Assembly (NCBI RefSeq): GCF_016863515.1
Contig: NZ_BOPA01000023.1
Coordinates: 1 to 64,000, forward strand
Source of the DNA: Micromonospora gifhornensis
Lineage (GTDB): Bacteria > Actinomycetota > Actinomycetes > Mycobacteriales > Micromonosporaceae
DNA: 64,000 nt
Reading direction: 5' to 3'
Shown one piece after another: positions 16,812-24,335 of the stretch. Below the pieces are notes generated by a model. The model did not search any database, was not told the origin of the DNA, and saw only the letters and a program-made list of their open reading frames with translations. Every line of letters begins with the position of its first letter. Position 1 is the first letter of the stretch. A program made the position numbers and the translations under genes.

Positions 16812-17206
16812 GACCCGTCCCGCTGTTCGACCAGCTCGGTGTCGACGTGGCCGAGTTCCGGGCGGGGGGCCAGGGGACCGAGGTGGAAGACCACCTCGGC
16901 GGGTACGTCGCCGGTGTTGCGCAGCCGGTGGCGGACGTTGCGGGCCACGAACAACGCCTCACCGGCGGTCAACGCGACCGGCTCGTCGTCGAGGTCGACG
17001 GTGATCGCACCCCGGGCGACGTAGAGGAACTCCTCGCTGTACGGGTGGTAGTGCTCCGCGATCCGCTCCCCCGGTTCCATTGTCGCCACGCCCATGAATC
17101 CGGAGGTGCTGCCGACGGTGCGCGGGCCGAGCAGGACCCGCAGTTCGCCACCGCGACGGCGGTCGGCGGGCACGTCCCGCGCGGCCACCAGAGCCAGGTC
17201 ACGCAT
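16808..17206 (-). CDS. Cupin-domain protein of spore-pigment-type PKS
   Basis: A 132-residue single-cupin protein. The metal-binding pattern EHYHPYSEEFLYVARGAITVDLDDE (split here as EHYHPYSEE and LYVARGAI) gives the first cupin motif, and GEALFVARNVRHRLRNTGD the second. Cupins of this kind occur directly upstream of KSalpha in whiE-like pigment clusters (WhiE ORFII/CurC type), where their role in pigment maturation is undefined. ATG 17206 has a GGAGG ribosome site and an 8-bp overlap with the upstream ACP-cyclase gene, so it is preferred to the 17242 start. The stop overlaps KSalpha by 4 bp. Confidence 0.88.
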   Translation of the reverse strand: MRDLALVAARDVPADRRRGGELRVLLGPRTVGSTSGFMGVATMEPGERIAEHYHPYSEEFLYVARGAITVDLDDEPVALTAGEALFVARNVRHRLRNTGDVPAEVVFHLGPLAPRPELGHVDTELVEQRDGS

Positions 17207-17933
17207 CGTCGCCTCCGGTGGCCACCGCGGCGGGCCGGGCACCGGCCAGCCGTTCGATCCGTTCCTTGATGACAGCGAGCTGCACCTGGCTGTTGGTGTT
17301 GATCCGCTCGGTCATCCCGGCGTTGTCCACCGGCGCGGTCGGTTTCATCGCGAAGTCCTGCACCCAGGTCATCCGGATCCCGTCCGGTTCCTCGGTGTAG
17401 GTCCAGTGGATCCGCATGTACTCGAACGGGCCGGTTTCGACCCGACGGGCCCGTACCTGCCGGGTGGCCCGGTCGGTAGTGCGTTCGCTGACCCAGCTCC
17501 AGGCCACCCCGTTCTCGTCGGGATGCATGGTGAGCCGGAACCGCACGGTGTCGCCGTCGGTGTGGAGGATCTCGGCCCGGGCGTACTCGGTGAACAGGTC
17601 GGGCCAGCCGGCCACGTCGTTGGTGACGGACCAGACCAGTTCCAGCGGCGCGGCGATGACGATGCTGTTCTCGGTGTGCCCGGGCGGATCGGCGCGGCGG
17701 GAGATCAGGTCGGCCACGGCGGGGATGCTCAGCCGGGCGGCCTGCTCGGGGATGCGCACCCGCCACCGGTCGGCGACGACGGCCGTCAGTTCGAGCAGCG
17801 CGAGGGAGTCCATCCCCAGTTCCTCCAGGGAGGCGGCCGGCTCGCGGGCGGCGGCGTCCGGATCGAGCCCGCAGTTGGTCACCAGGATGTCGGTGATCTC
17901 CTCGGTCAGCGAGCGGCCGTCGGTGACGGTCAT
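17199..17933 (-). CDS. Fused acyl carrier protein - aromatase/cyclase (SRPBCC) of type II PKS
   Basis: A 244-residue two-domain protein. Residues 1-80 are an ACP with the phosphopantetheine attachment motif LGMDSLALLEL (Ser43). Residues about 86-230 are a START/SRPBCC-type aromatase/cyclase of the TcmN/WhiE-ORFVI kind (ENSIVIAAPLELVWSVTNDV, WPDLFTEYARAEIL, GMTERINTNSQVQLAVIKERIE). In whiE and most type II clusters these are separate genes, so here the carrier delivers the nascent chain to a cyclase on the same polypeptide. No stop or frameshift lies between the halves. It starts 4 bp inside the TcmI-like gene and overlaps the cupin by 8 bp. Domain assignments are firm. Confidence 0.9.
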   Translation of the reverse strand: MTVTDGRSLTEEITDILVTNCGLDPDAAAREPAASLEELGMDSLALLELTAVVADRWRVRIPEQAARLSIPAVADLISRRADPPGHTENSIVIAAPLELVWSVTNDVAGWPDLFTEYARAEILHTDGDTVRFRLTMHPDENGVAWSWVSERTTDRATRQVRARRVETGPFEYMRIHWTYTEEPDGIRMTWVQDFAMKPTAPVDNAGMTERINTNSQVQLAVIKERIERLAGARPAAVATGGDDA

Positions 17934-18265
17934 AGTTCCCTCCTCGGTTCGGCGTCGAAGCGGTAGAAGCAGCGGGCCATCGCGTCCCGAGGCGAGCGCC
18001 AGTCAGCCAGGTACGGCGTGATGTACGGACGCAGCCGGGCGCTGATCCGCCGGAACTCCGGGTGGTCCCGCGCCGCCTCGACCGCGCCGTCGCCGGGCGT
18101 GTCGGTTTCCAGCAGGTGTACGTACAGGTCGTGCAGCCGGTACAGCGATCGGTGCGCGACGCCGACGAGGTGTGGCAGTTCGGTCGTGTCGGATTCGGCG
18201 AAGATCTCGGCGACCGCGTCCTCGGCGGTCGGGACCACCTTCGCCACGATCAGCGTTCGGTCCAT
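17930..18265 (-). CDS. TcmI-family polyketide cyclase (first copy)
   Basis: A 111-residue dimeric ferredoxin-fold cyclase. Signature segments are TLIVAKVVPTAEDAVAEIFAES, LPHLVGVAHRSLYRLHDLYVHLLE and YLADWRSPRDAMARCFYRF. TcmI/WhiE-ORFVII cyclases direct late aldol cyclisations of the aromatic chain. It is the promoter-proximal gene of the leftward operon. ATG 18265 has a strong GGGGAGGAAAC ribosome site, which rules out the longer frame to 18376. A paralogue with nearly the same length and motifs lies at 19590-19940 on the other strand. ATGA overlap with the ACP-cyclase gene couples translation. Confidence 0.9.
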   Translation of the reverse strand: MDRTLIVAKVVPTAEDAVAEIFAESDTTELPHLVGVAHRSLYRLHDLYVHLLETDTPGDGAVEAARDHPEFRRISARLRPYITPYLADWRSPRDAMARCFYRFDAEPRREL

Positions 18266-18661
18266 GTTGTTTCCTCCCCACGGGCCGTTGCCGACCCCAC
18301 CCGATGTCCGGGTCGACTGTCGACACGATGGGGACCGGGCCGTCACCCGGGCGTCACCGACACCCTCCACCGTCACCGGTGTCGGTGACGCTGCGTTGAC
18401 GCAAGCTGTGGCTCAGCTGTGCGACACCGAACCTGAACACCACTACGATTGACCAGTTCAGAGGCGCTTTCAAAGATGACGTACGAGTTACGTAGCCGAC
18501 ATGTGCGTTGACCCACAGTAACTGCGATTGATAGCCTTCACGACGGTCCGACCCGGCTTCGCGCGTGCGGTTGCGCGACGTTCGCAGTCGACAGTGGCGT
18601 CGCGGCGGCCACGCCGGGGCCCGGCCATGCCCGCAGACAACGCCTTGCGCAGGGGGTGCCC
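18266..18661. promoter_or_regulatory. Non-coding spacer with promoters of the PKS operon and SARP gene
   Basis: Nearly 400 bp without a gene. Near the operon end, the heptamer GGTGACG (read leftward) occurs at 18341-18347, 18352-18358 and 18371-18377, with an inverted copy at 18384-18390 that makes a 7-bp-arm hairpin. The 11-bp pitch between the first two resembles SARP operator repeats. The SARP-proximal half (18430-18655) holds a small ACGTA/TACGT inverted repeat at 18479-18493 and AT-richer sequence around it, but no promoter that I can define. Confidence 0.5.
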
Positions 18662-19468
18662 GTGGCCGATTCGCCCACGCCGACCACCGGGAAACTCCGG
18701 GACGCCGAGGTCCGACTTCATCTGCTCGGTGGTTTCCGGCTGACCCACGACGACACCCCGGTGGTGGTGCCGCGTGGCCTGCAACGAGTCATCGCGCTGA
18801 TCGGGCTGCGGCCCGCGACGACCCGCACCCACCTGGCCGGCCTGTTGTGGCCGGAGACCACCGAGGAGCGGGCCCTGTCCTCGTTGCGGACCGCGCTGTG
18901 GCGGCTGCGTCAGGACCCGTACTGTCCCTTGGCGACAAACGCCGACACGGTCCGCCTCGATCCGGCGGTGCAGGTCGACGTCGACAAGCTGGTCGACACC
19001 GCCGGCCGGGTACGCGACGGCCAGACCCCCACCGACGCCGCGCAGGCGCTCGCCGCCGGGCGACACGACCTGCTGCCCGGCTGGTACGACGAGTGGGTGT
19101 TGGCCGAGCGGGAACGGTTGCGCCAACTCCGACTGCACATGCTGGAGCAGGTGGCCGGTCACCACCTGGTCGCCGGACGCCATGGTGAGGCGCTCGACGC
19201 GGCGCTGGAGGCGATGGCCGCGGAGCCACTGCGCGAGACGCCGCACCGGCTCGTGGTGCGGATCCATCTCGCCGAGGGCAACGCCTTCGAAGCGGTGCAC
19301 GCCTTCTACGTCTACCGCGACCTGCTGCTGCGCGAACTGCGGCTGGAGCCCTCCCCGGCGATGAGCGCCCTGCTCGACGACACCCTGGAACCGATCCGCC
19401 GCGCCAGTCAGGCGACCTCTACGCCACGTCGGTACCCGGCGCTGCGGTCCACCCACCAGAGCGGTTGA
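18662..19468 (+). CDS. SARP/BTAD-family transcriptional activator
   Basis: A 268-residue pathway regulator. The N-terminal OmpR-like winged helix begins at VRLHLLGGFRLTHDDTPVVV and includes RVIALIGLRPATTRTHLAGLLWPETTEERALSSLR (quoted in part: LAGLLWPETTEERA). It is followed by the bacterial transcriptional activation domain (DLLPGWYDEWVLAERERLRQLRLH ... LVVRIHLAEGNAFEAV). SARPs activate secondary-metabolite genes by binding direct repeats at the promoter -35. It sits between the two arms of the PKS locus, so it is the likely local activator. GTG at 18656 or 18662 are both possible; an AGGGGG site at 18651-18656 favours 18662. Confidence 0.87.
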   Translation: MADSPTPTTGKLRDAEVRLHLLGGFRLTHDDTPVVVPRGLQRVIALIGLRPATTRTHLAGLLWPETTEERALSSLRTALWRLRQDPYCPLATNADTVRLDPAVQVDVDKLVDTAGRVRDGQTPTDAAQALAAGRHDLLPGWYDEWVLAERERLRQLRLHMLEQVAGHHLVAGRHGEALDAALEAMAAEPLRETPHRLVVRIHLAEGNAFEAVHAFYVYRDLLLRELRLEPSPAMSALLDDTLEPIRRASQATSTPRRYPALRSTHQSG

Positions 19469-19514
19469 TCATGCGCGCCGGCGTCACCGCATCGACCGTC
19501 GACGTTGACGGTCA

Positions 19515-19543
19515 GGTGACAGGCCCGCAGGCAGGGTGACAGG
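19515..19543 (+). promoter_or_regulatory. Candidate SARP-type direct repeats before the second cyclase gene
   Basis: GGTGACAGG occurs twice, at 19515-19523 and 19535-19543, about 47 bp ahead of the ATG at 19590. The same GGTGAC core is repeated upstream of the leftward PKS operon. Just upstream, ACCGTC-GACGTT-GACGGT forms an inverted repeat at about 19495-19512. The 20-bp pitch is not exactly the 22 bp expected for SARPs, so this is tentative. Confidence 0.4.
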
Positions 19544-19589
19544 TGCGTCCGGCGAGGCAGCCGGCGCGACCACCGGTGAGAGGGGACCG

Positions 19590-19940
19590 ATGAGCAGCCG
19601 TCTCGTTATCGTCAGCAGGATCATCCCGGGCGCGGAGGGTCGGGTGGCGCAGATCTTCGCCGAATCCGACGCGACCGAACTGCCCGGCCTGACCGGGGTA
19701 CGTCACCGTTCCCTGTACTGCCTGCACGATCTGTGCGTACACCTGATGGAGACCGAGGACGTCGGTGCGGACGCCCTGGCGACGGCCCGCAACCACCCGC
19801 TCTACCGCCAGGTCAACGAGCGGCTCTCCGCGCACACCTCGCCCTACCTGCCGACCTGGCGTTCGCCCCGCGACGCCATCGCCAACTGCTTCTATCGCTG
19901 GGACGGCGCGGACGTTCCGGCACCGCGTGCGGCCAGCTGA
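19590..19940 (+). CDS. TcmI-family polyketide cyclase (second copy)
   Basis: A 116-residue paralogue of the cyclase at 17930-18265. It shares the blocks LVIVSRIIPGAEGRVAQIFAES, LPGLTGVRHRSLYCLHDLCVHLME and YLPTWRSPRDAIANCFYRWD. ATG 19590 follows an AGAGGGG ribosome site, so the frame running back to 19536 is not used. It is followed after 12 bp by the FAD hydroxylase gene, forming a two-gene rightward operon. Two cyclases of one family in one small locus suggests that they act on different rings or that one is a late duplication. Confidence 0.88.
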   Translation: MSSRLVIVSRIIPGAEGRVAQIFAESDATELPGLTGVRHRSLYCLHDLCVHLMETEDVGADALATARNHPLYRQVNERLSAHTSPYLPTWRSPRDAIANCFYRWDGADVPAPRAAS

Positions 19941-19952
19941 CCGGACGGCACC

Positions 19953-21302
19953 GTGGTCACCCGGACACCGCACGTACTGATCATCGGCGCCGGCACGGGC
20001 GGACTCTGCCTGGCACACGGGCTTCGCCGAGCCGGCATCGGCGTCGAGGTGTACGAGCGCCATCGCAGCCGGGCGGACGGGCTCCTCGGCTACCGCGTGG
20101 GGATCGGCCCGACCGGCAGTCGAGCGCTGCGCGACTGCCTCCCACCCGAACTGTTCGACATCTACCTGGCCACCTGCGCCCGGTCGCCGCGCTACTTCAA
20201 CGTGCTGGACCAGAAGCTGCGGCCCACGGCGTCGTTCCCGCTGCGTCCGGACACCCATCCGGTCGACACCGAGCGGTCGGTGGCGCGGATGACGCTGCGC
20301 CAGGTGCTGTTGACCGGCTTGGAAGATGTGGTGCACTTCGACCGCACCTTCACCCGGTACGAGCAGCACCACGACGGCACCGTCACCGCCCACTTCGCCG
20401 ACGGCAGCACCGCCACCGGTGACCTGCTGGTGGCCGCGGACGGCACTCAGTCGGCGGTACGCCGCCAGTACCTGCCGCACGCGGTGATCCGGGACGCCGG
20501 CACGATCAACATCGCCACCCGGATCCCGCTCACCGACGACACCCGGGCCCTGCTGCCACCGGCGGTGCAGCGGGGCATCTCGCTGATCTTCGGGACCGGC
20601 GGGATGATGGGCGTGCTGCACGTGATGGAGTTCAAGTGGAACGCCGACGGTCGACTCAAGCCGGACGTCGACCCCGCCGATGCGGCGCTGCTCGCGGACT
20701 GGCCGGGGCTGCGGCACGACAGCACCCGCGACAACATCAACCTGGTGGTCTGGAGCACCGCCCGACGCTTCCCCGAGGACGTGATGCGTCGCCGGGGGTC
20801 GGAGTTGATCCAGGTGGCGCTGGACCTCACCGCGAACTGGCACCCTCGCCTGCGCGACCTGCTCCGGCAGGCCGACCCGGACAGCGCCCTGCCGATCCGG
20901 GTGTCCACATCGGAGCCGGTGCCGCCCTGGCACAGCAGTACGGTGACCCTGCTCGGCGATGCGATCCACACCATGACACCGGGCCGGGGCGTGGGCGCCA
21001 ACACCGCGCTGCGGGACGCGAACCTGCTGCGCCGGCAACTGATCCTCGCCGCCGCCGGTGAGAAGTCCCTGATCCAGGCGGTGGCCGACTACGAGGCGGT
21101 GATGGTGCCGTACGGCTTCGCCCGGGTGGCCGACTCGTTGGCGCGCAGCGGCACCAGCGGCGACGACCGGATGTACAAGCCGGTGTTCGGTCGGCTGGCC
21201 CTGCTCGGCGCGCGGGGCTACTTCCGGGTCACCAGCCGGGTGCCCCGACTGCGGCGCAAGTTCGTCGACGACTTCTACACCTATCGCGGCGAGGAGGACT
21301 GA
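19953..21302 (+). CDS. FAD-dependent polyketide hydroxylase (WhiE ORFVIII-like)
   Basis: A 449-residue class A flavoprotein monooxygenase. The dinucleotide-binding motif GAGTGGLCLAHGLRRAGI starts at residue 12 and the second FAD motif LGDAIHTMTPGRGVGANTALRD is near residue 330. It uses NAD(P)H and O2 to hydroxylate the aromatic ring, a typical last step in pigment and aromatic polyketide pathways. Placement on the strand opposite to the KS operon mirrors whiE, where the hydroxylase gene is also divergent. The GTG start has no clear ribosome site but gives the correct N-terminal Rossmann strand. It ends at the hairpin at 21328-21365. Confidence 0.9.
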   Translation: MVTRTPHVLIIGAGTGGLCLAHGLRRAGIGVEVYERHRSRADGLLGYRVGIGPTGSRALRDCLPPELFDIYLATCARSPRYFNVLDQKLRPTASFPLRPDTHPVDTERSVARMTLRQVLLTGLEDVVHFDRTFTRYEQHHDGTVTAHFADGSTATGDLLVAADGTQSAVRRQYLPHAVIRDAGTINIATRIPLTDDTRALLPPAVQRGISLIFGTGGMMGVLHVMEFKWNADGRLKPDVDPADAALLADWPGLRHDSTRDNINLVVWSTARRFPEDVMRRRGSELIQVALDLTANWHPRLRDLLRQADPDSALPIRVSTSEPVPPWHSSTVTLLGDAIHTMTPGRGVGANTALRDANLLRRQLILAAAGEKSLIQAVADYEAVMVPYGFARVADSLARSGTSGDDRMYKPVFGRLALLGARGYFRVTSRVPRLRRKFVDDFYTYRGEED

Positions 21303-21327
21303 TCCGGCAGCCGACCTCCGCCCGTAC

Positions 21328-21365
21328 CGACGATCCCGGCTCCCGCGACGGCGCCGGGATCGTCG
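21328..21365 (+). terminator. Hairpin terminator ending the PKS locus
   Basis: A perfect 13-bp stem (CGACGATCCCGGC at 21328-21340 with 21353-21365) and 12-nt loop, 25 bp after the hydroxylase stop. Confidence 0.8.
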
Positions 21366-21535
21366 GCGTGCCGCCATGGCGGACACCCTCCGTTCCTTGC
21401 CGGGCACCGCTGGTAGCTCCGGCCGCAACGACACGGACTGTTACCTGACCTGCCTGTTGCCCACGTCGCTGGTATGCGAAGCTTCGGCGAGTTTTTCTCG
21501 CCACGATCCGGACGTGAACTTCAGGGAGGTTTGCC

Positions 21536-22477
21536 GTGATCGACTCTGTCGGCAATTGGCTGATACTGCTCGTGGTGCTGTTGGTGGGCCTGGCCGGGGG
21601 CTGGGTGCTGCTGCGCAACCGTCGTGGCGAACCGCCCGCGTCGACGCACCCCACCACCAGCCAGGCACCGGTGCCGGCGTCCCGCCAGCCCGCCGAAACC
21701 GAGCAGTCGAGCCCGAGCAGCCAGCCCGCGTCGTCGGAGCCGACACCCAGCGTGTCCGCCGAACCGGTCGCCACGACCGACTCCGCCGCGCCCGTCACCA
21801 CGCTGGACGCGGCGGATCCGATCGCCACGACCGACACTGCGGCACCCGTCGCCACGATAGATAAGGCGGCACCCGTCGCCACGACGGACACTCCGGAGTC
21901 GGTGGCGACCACGGACACCCCCGAGCCCGTCGCCACGACGAGCATCGCTGAGCCCGACACCACGACGGAGATCCCCGAACCGGCCACCACGACGGACGTC
22001 TCCGAGCCGGCCACCACGACGGACGCCGTGGTGGCCGACACGACGGTCGAGCCCGAGTCGGCACCGGCGGTGTCCGTCCCGGACGGTCCGGTGGAGCCGG
22101 CGGTCGAGGAGACCGCGGCGGCCCGTCCCGCCGTAGCCACCCCGCCGAAGCGGCGCAAGGCCACCACCACGCCCCGCCCGCGCACCGAGGCCATCCCGGC
22201 AGCCAGCACCGACGAGACCCCGGCCGCCCCGGCCGCCGCCGTTGCCGCCGACGCCAGCGATGCCGTCGACGACTTCCGGCGGATCCAGGGTGTCGGGCCG
22301 AAGATGGCCGCCGCCCTGCACGGCGCGGGCATCCGCACCTACCACCAGCTGGCGGAGCTGGACGAGGCGACGCTGCGGGACACCATCCGGGGTGCCGGGC
22401 TGCGGGCCACCGCCAGCCTGGTGACCTGGCCACAGCAGGCGAAGATCCTGGCCGCCCAGCCCGACGACACCCCCTGA
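21536..22477 (+). CDS. Membrane-anchored protein with C-terminal helix-hairpin-helix domain
   Basis: A 313-residue protein in three parts. An N-terminal membrane segment (WLILLVVLLVGLAGGWVLL, about 7-25) comes first. A long acidic, Thr/Ala/Pro-rich region (about 30-250) follows with repeated PVATTDT-like heptads. The C-terminal domain (about 255-310) reads DDFRRIQGVGPKMAAALHGAGI...YHQLAELDEATLRDTIRGAGL, a helix-hairpin-helix fold like that of ribosomal-protein-associated or flap-endonuclease-like domains. HhH domains usually bind DNA or protein. A disordered tether would hold it off the membrane. GTG 21536 follows CAGGGAGG. No close functional assignment is possible. Confidence 0.8.
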   Translation: MIDSVGNWLILLVVLLVGLAGGWVLLRNRRGEPPASTHPTTSQAPVPASRQPAETEQSSPSSQPASSEPTPSVSAEPVATTDSAAPVTTLDAADPIATTDTAAPVATIDKAAPVATTDTPESVATTDTPEPVATTSIAEPDTTTEIPEPATTTDVSEPATTTDAVVADTTVEPESAPAVSVPDGPVEPAVEETAAARPAVATPPKRRKATTTPRPRTEAIPAASTDETPAAPAAAVAADASDAVDDFRRIQGVGPKMAAALHGAGIRTYHQLAELDEATLRDTIRGAGLRATASLVTWPQQAKILAAQPDDTP

Positions 22478-22501
22478 GCGACACCGCCGCACCCAACCAC
22501 C

Positions 22502-22545
22502 GCGGGTAGGGGCAGCGCCCCGTCAAGGCGCCGCCCCACCTACGC
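22502..22545 (+). terminator. Imperfect hairpin terminator after HhH-protein gene
   Basis: The arms GGTAGGGGCAGCGCC (from 22505) and GGCGCCGCCCCACCTAC (from 22527) pair with small mismatches around a short GTCAA-containing loop, 25 bp past the stop codon. Confidence 0.55.
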
Positions 22546-22580
22546 CCCCGGACACATCCCGCCGTCCGGATCACCAGCGG

Positions 22581-22644
22581 GTGCAACTTCGGGGAAGATG
22601 TCGCCTCGGTGCGGGCGGAGGCAGCACATTCCCCGAAGTTGTAC
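22581..22644. repeat. Long imperfect palindrome (REP-like hairpin)
   Basis: The outer arms GTGCAACTTCGGGGAA (22581-22596) and TTCCCCGAAGTTGTAC (22629-22644) match at 15 of 16 positions. Pairing continues inward with ATGTCGCCTC against GAGGCAGCACAT, leaving a 10-nt loop. The 64-nt element lies in the spacer between the HhH and LtrA-like genes and is one of several such elements in the window. Confidence 0.7.
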
Positions 22645-22690
22645 GGGGGTCGGTAAACGGGGCACCTGGGCGGGGCGGGGCGGTTAGGGT

Positions 22691-22710
22691 CTGCGATGTC
22701 GACATCGCAG
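22691..22710. promoter_or_regulatory. Perfect 20-bp palindrome upstream of ltrA-like gene
   Basis: CTGCGATGTCGACATCGCAG is a perfect 20-bp dyad about 41 bp upstream of the GTG start at 22752. A smaller dyad, ACCGAC-A-GTCGGT, follows at about 22722-22734. The size and position suit a dimeric repressor operator or an mRNA hairpin. No regulator gene is adjacent. Confidence 0.5.
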
Positions 22711-22751
22711 GGCCCACCAGCAACCGACAGTCGGTAGTCCAGGAGCCACCC

Positions 22752-23948
22752 GTGCCGTTGCCGCAGGATCCCGCGCGCTCGGCATGTGTGCTCCGCAGCG
22801 CGAGGACGCCCACGCGGACGACCCTGCTGGAACTCTTCTTCGACCTCGTCTACGTCGTCGCACTCGCCCTCATCTCGCACGACCTGGCCAAGGATCTCAC
22901 CTGGACCCAGGGCGCCCGGACGACAGTCCTGCTGGCCGCGGTGTGGTGGACCTGGGTCCTCACCACCTTCCTCACGGAGCTGTACGACCCGGGACACCCC
23001 GAGATCAAGGCGCTGGTCGTCACGGTGATGTTCGGCGTACTGCTGATGACCACGGCGATACCCCAGGCCTTCGACGATCGTGGCCTGATCTTCGCCATCG
23101 CGTACGTCGCGATCCACCTGGGACGCGCGCCGTTCGTCATTCCGGCGTTGCGCCACCAGCAGCAGCTCCGGCAACGGCCGATCCGAACGACCGTGTGGTT
23201 CTCGGTGTCGGCCGTGCCGTGGATCGTCGGGGCCACCGTCGACGGCGACGCCCGGTTGGCGCTCTGGTCACTCGCCCTGGCCATCGACTTCCTGGGCCTC
23301 TGGCTGGCCTATCCGGTACCCGGCATGGGTGTCATTCCCCCGGCACACCGCAACGCCACCGCCGAGCACCTCGCCGAGCGGTTCCAACAGTTCGTCATGA
23401 TCTCCCTGGGCGACGCGATCCTGGTCATCGGTATGGCCTACAGCGTCCATCATGCCGAGCTGGAAATGGCCGCCAGCCTGGTGATCGCCTTCATCACCAC
23501 CCTGTTGCTGTGGCAGATCTACGTGTACAAGGCCGGGGAGCTGCTGCCCGGCTTCATCAAGGCCGCACGGTTTCCGGGCCGCTTCCTGAAGTCCGCGCCC
23601 TTCACGCATCTGCTCATGGTCGCCGGGGTTGTCGTCACCGCCGCCGGCTTCAACCTGGTGACGCACACCCTGCCGCCACGTACCCCGCCCTCCTGGGCCG
23701 TGGTCATCCTGGGCGGGCCGGCACTGTTTCTGCTCGGTCGGGCCTGCTTCGAGGGGGAGGTGTTCAACCGGGTCTCGCCGTCGCGGCCCGGCGGCATCCT
23801 GGCGCTGCTCACCGCCGCGCCGGCGGTGCTGTTCCTGCCTCCGCTCGCCGCCGCGCTCGCCGCCGCCCTGGTGCTGGCCGGGGTGGCCCTGGCCGACGTC
23901 CGGCGCAGCCGCGGTCGCCCACCCGAGATGCCCAAGCCGTCGTGGTAG
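22752..23948 (+). CDS. LtrA-like (low temperature requirement) multipass membrane protein
   Basis: A 398-residue integral membrane protein with about 9-11 hydrophobic segments. The family signature TTLLELFFDLVYVVALALIS is at the N-terminus, and EHLAERFQQFVMISLGDAILVIG lies near the middle; both are typical of the bacterial LtrA family. The biochemical role of the family is not established. GTG 22752 has a CAGGAGCC ribosome site and gives the family N-terminus. The long frame back to 22581 runs through the palindromes and is not used. It appears monocistronic, with a possible operator palindrome at 22691-22710. Confidence 0.87.
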   Translation: MPLPQDPARSACVLRSARTPTRTTLLELFFDLVYVVALALISHDLAKDLTWTQGARTTVLLAAVWWTWVLTTFLTELYDPGHPEIKALVVTVMFGVLLMTTAIPQAFDDRGLIFAIAYVAIHLGRAPFVIPALRHQQQLRQRPIRTTVWFSVSAVPWIVGATVDGDARLALWSLALAIDFLGLWLAYPVPGMGVIPPAHRNATAEHLAERFQQFVMISLGDAILVIGMAYSVHHAELEMAASLVIAFITTLLLWQIYVYKAGELLPGFIKAARFPGRFLKSAPFTHLLMVAGVVVTAAGFNLVTHTLPPRTPPSWAVVILGGPALFLLGRACFEGEVFNRVSPSRPGGILALLTAAPAVLFLPPLAAALAAALVLAGVALADVRRSRGRPPEMPKPSW

Positions 23949-24030
23949 CCACGGGCCGTCGTTAGCCGGAGAGCGCGGCGGGGTACATGGCCGGGACACC
24001 CTGCTAGCACCCCCGACCGTGGAGGAAACC

Positions 24031-24237
24031 ATGCGTGGCACGTCGATATTCGGAGTCCTCGTGGTGATCTGGCTCGTCATCGGCGCGATCGCCGCGGGTC
24101 AGCGCGGTTACTACAGCGACGAGGAAGCCAACTGCGCCGAGGTCGGCACGATCCTGGTGACCATCGCCGCCGGTCCGCTCAACTACGTCGGCGCCAACCC
24201 GAAGGTCGACTGCGAACTGCCCGAGCCCTCGCAGTGA
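24031..24237 (+). CDS. Small single-pass membrane protein
   Basis: A 68-residue protein. The N-terminal hydrophobic helix (SIFGVLVVIWLVIGAIAAGQ) is followed by a tail with GYYSDEEANCAEVGTILVTIAAGPLNYVG and two cysteines. The second half includes another mildly hydrophobic stretch. ATG 24031 follows a GGAGGAAACC ribosome site. The gene ends 8 bp before a strong hairpin. Similar tiny membrane proteins are widespread and uncharacterised in actinobacteria. Function is unknown. Confidence 0.7.
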   Translation: MRGTSIFGVLVVIWLVIGAIAAGQRGYYSDEEANCAEVGTILVTIAAGPLNYVGANPKVDCELPEPSQ

Positions 24238-24244
24238 CCCGGTA

Positions 24245-24322
24245 CGACGACGCTGCGTCCAGCCCTCCGCACGGCCCGGTCGTCGAGACCCGGGCGGCCG
24301 GAGGCCGGACGCAGCGTCGTCG
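24245..24322. terminator. Bidirectional stem-loop between convergent genes
   Basis: A perfect 16-bp stem (CGACGACGCTGCGTCC at 24245-24260 with 24307-24322) encloses a GC-rich loop that can pair further. It lies between two convergent genes. Confidence 0.8.
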
Positions 24323-24335
24323 GGTGGTTCCTCGC

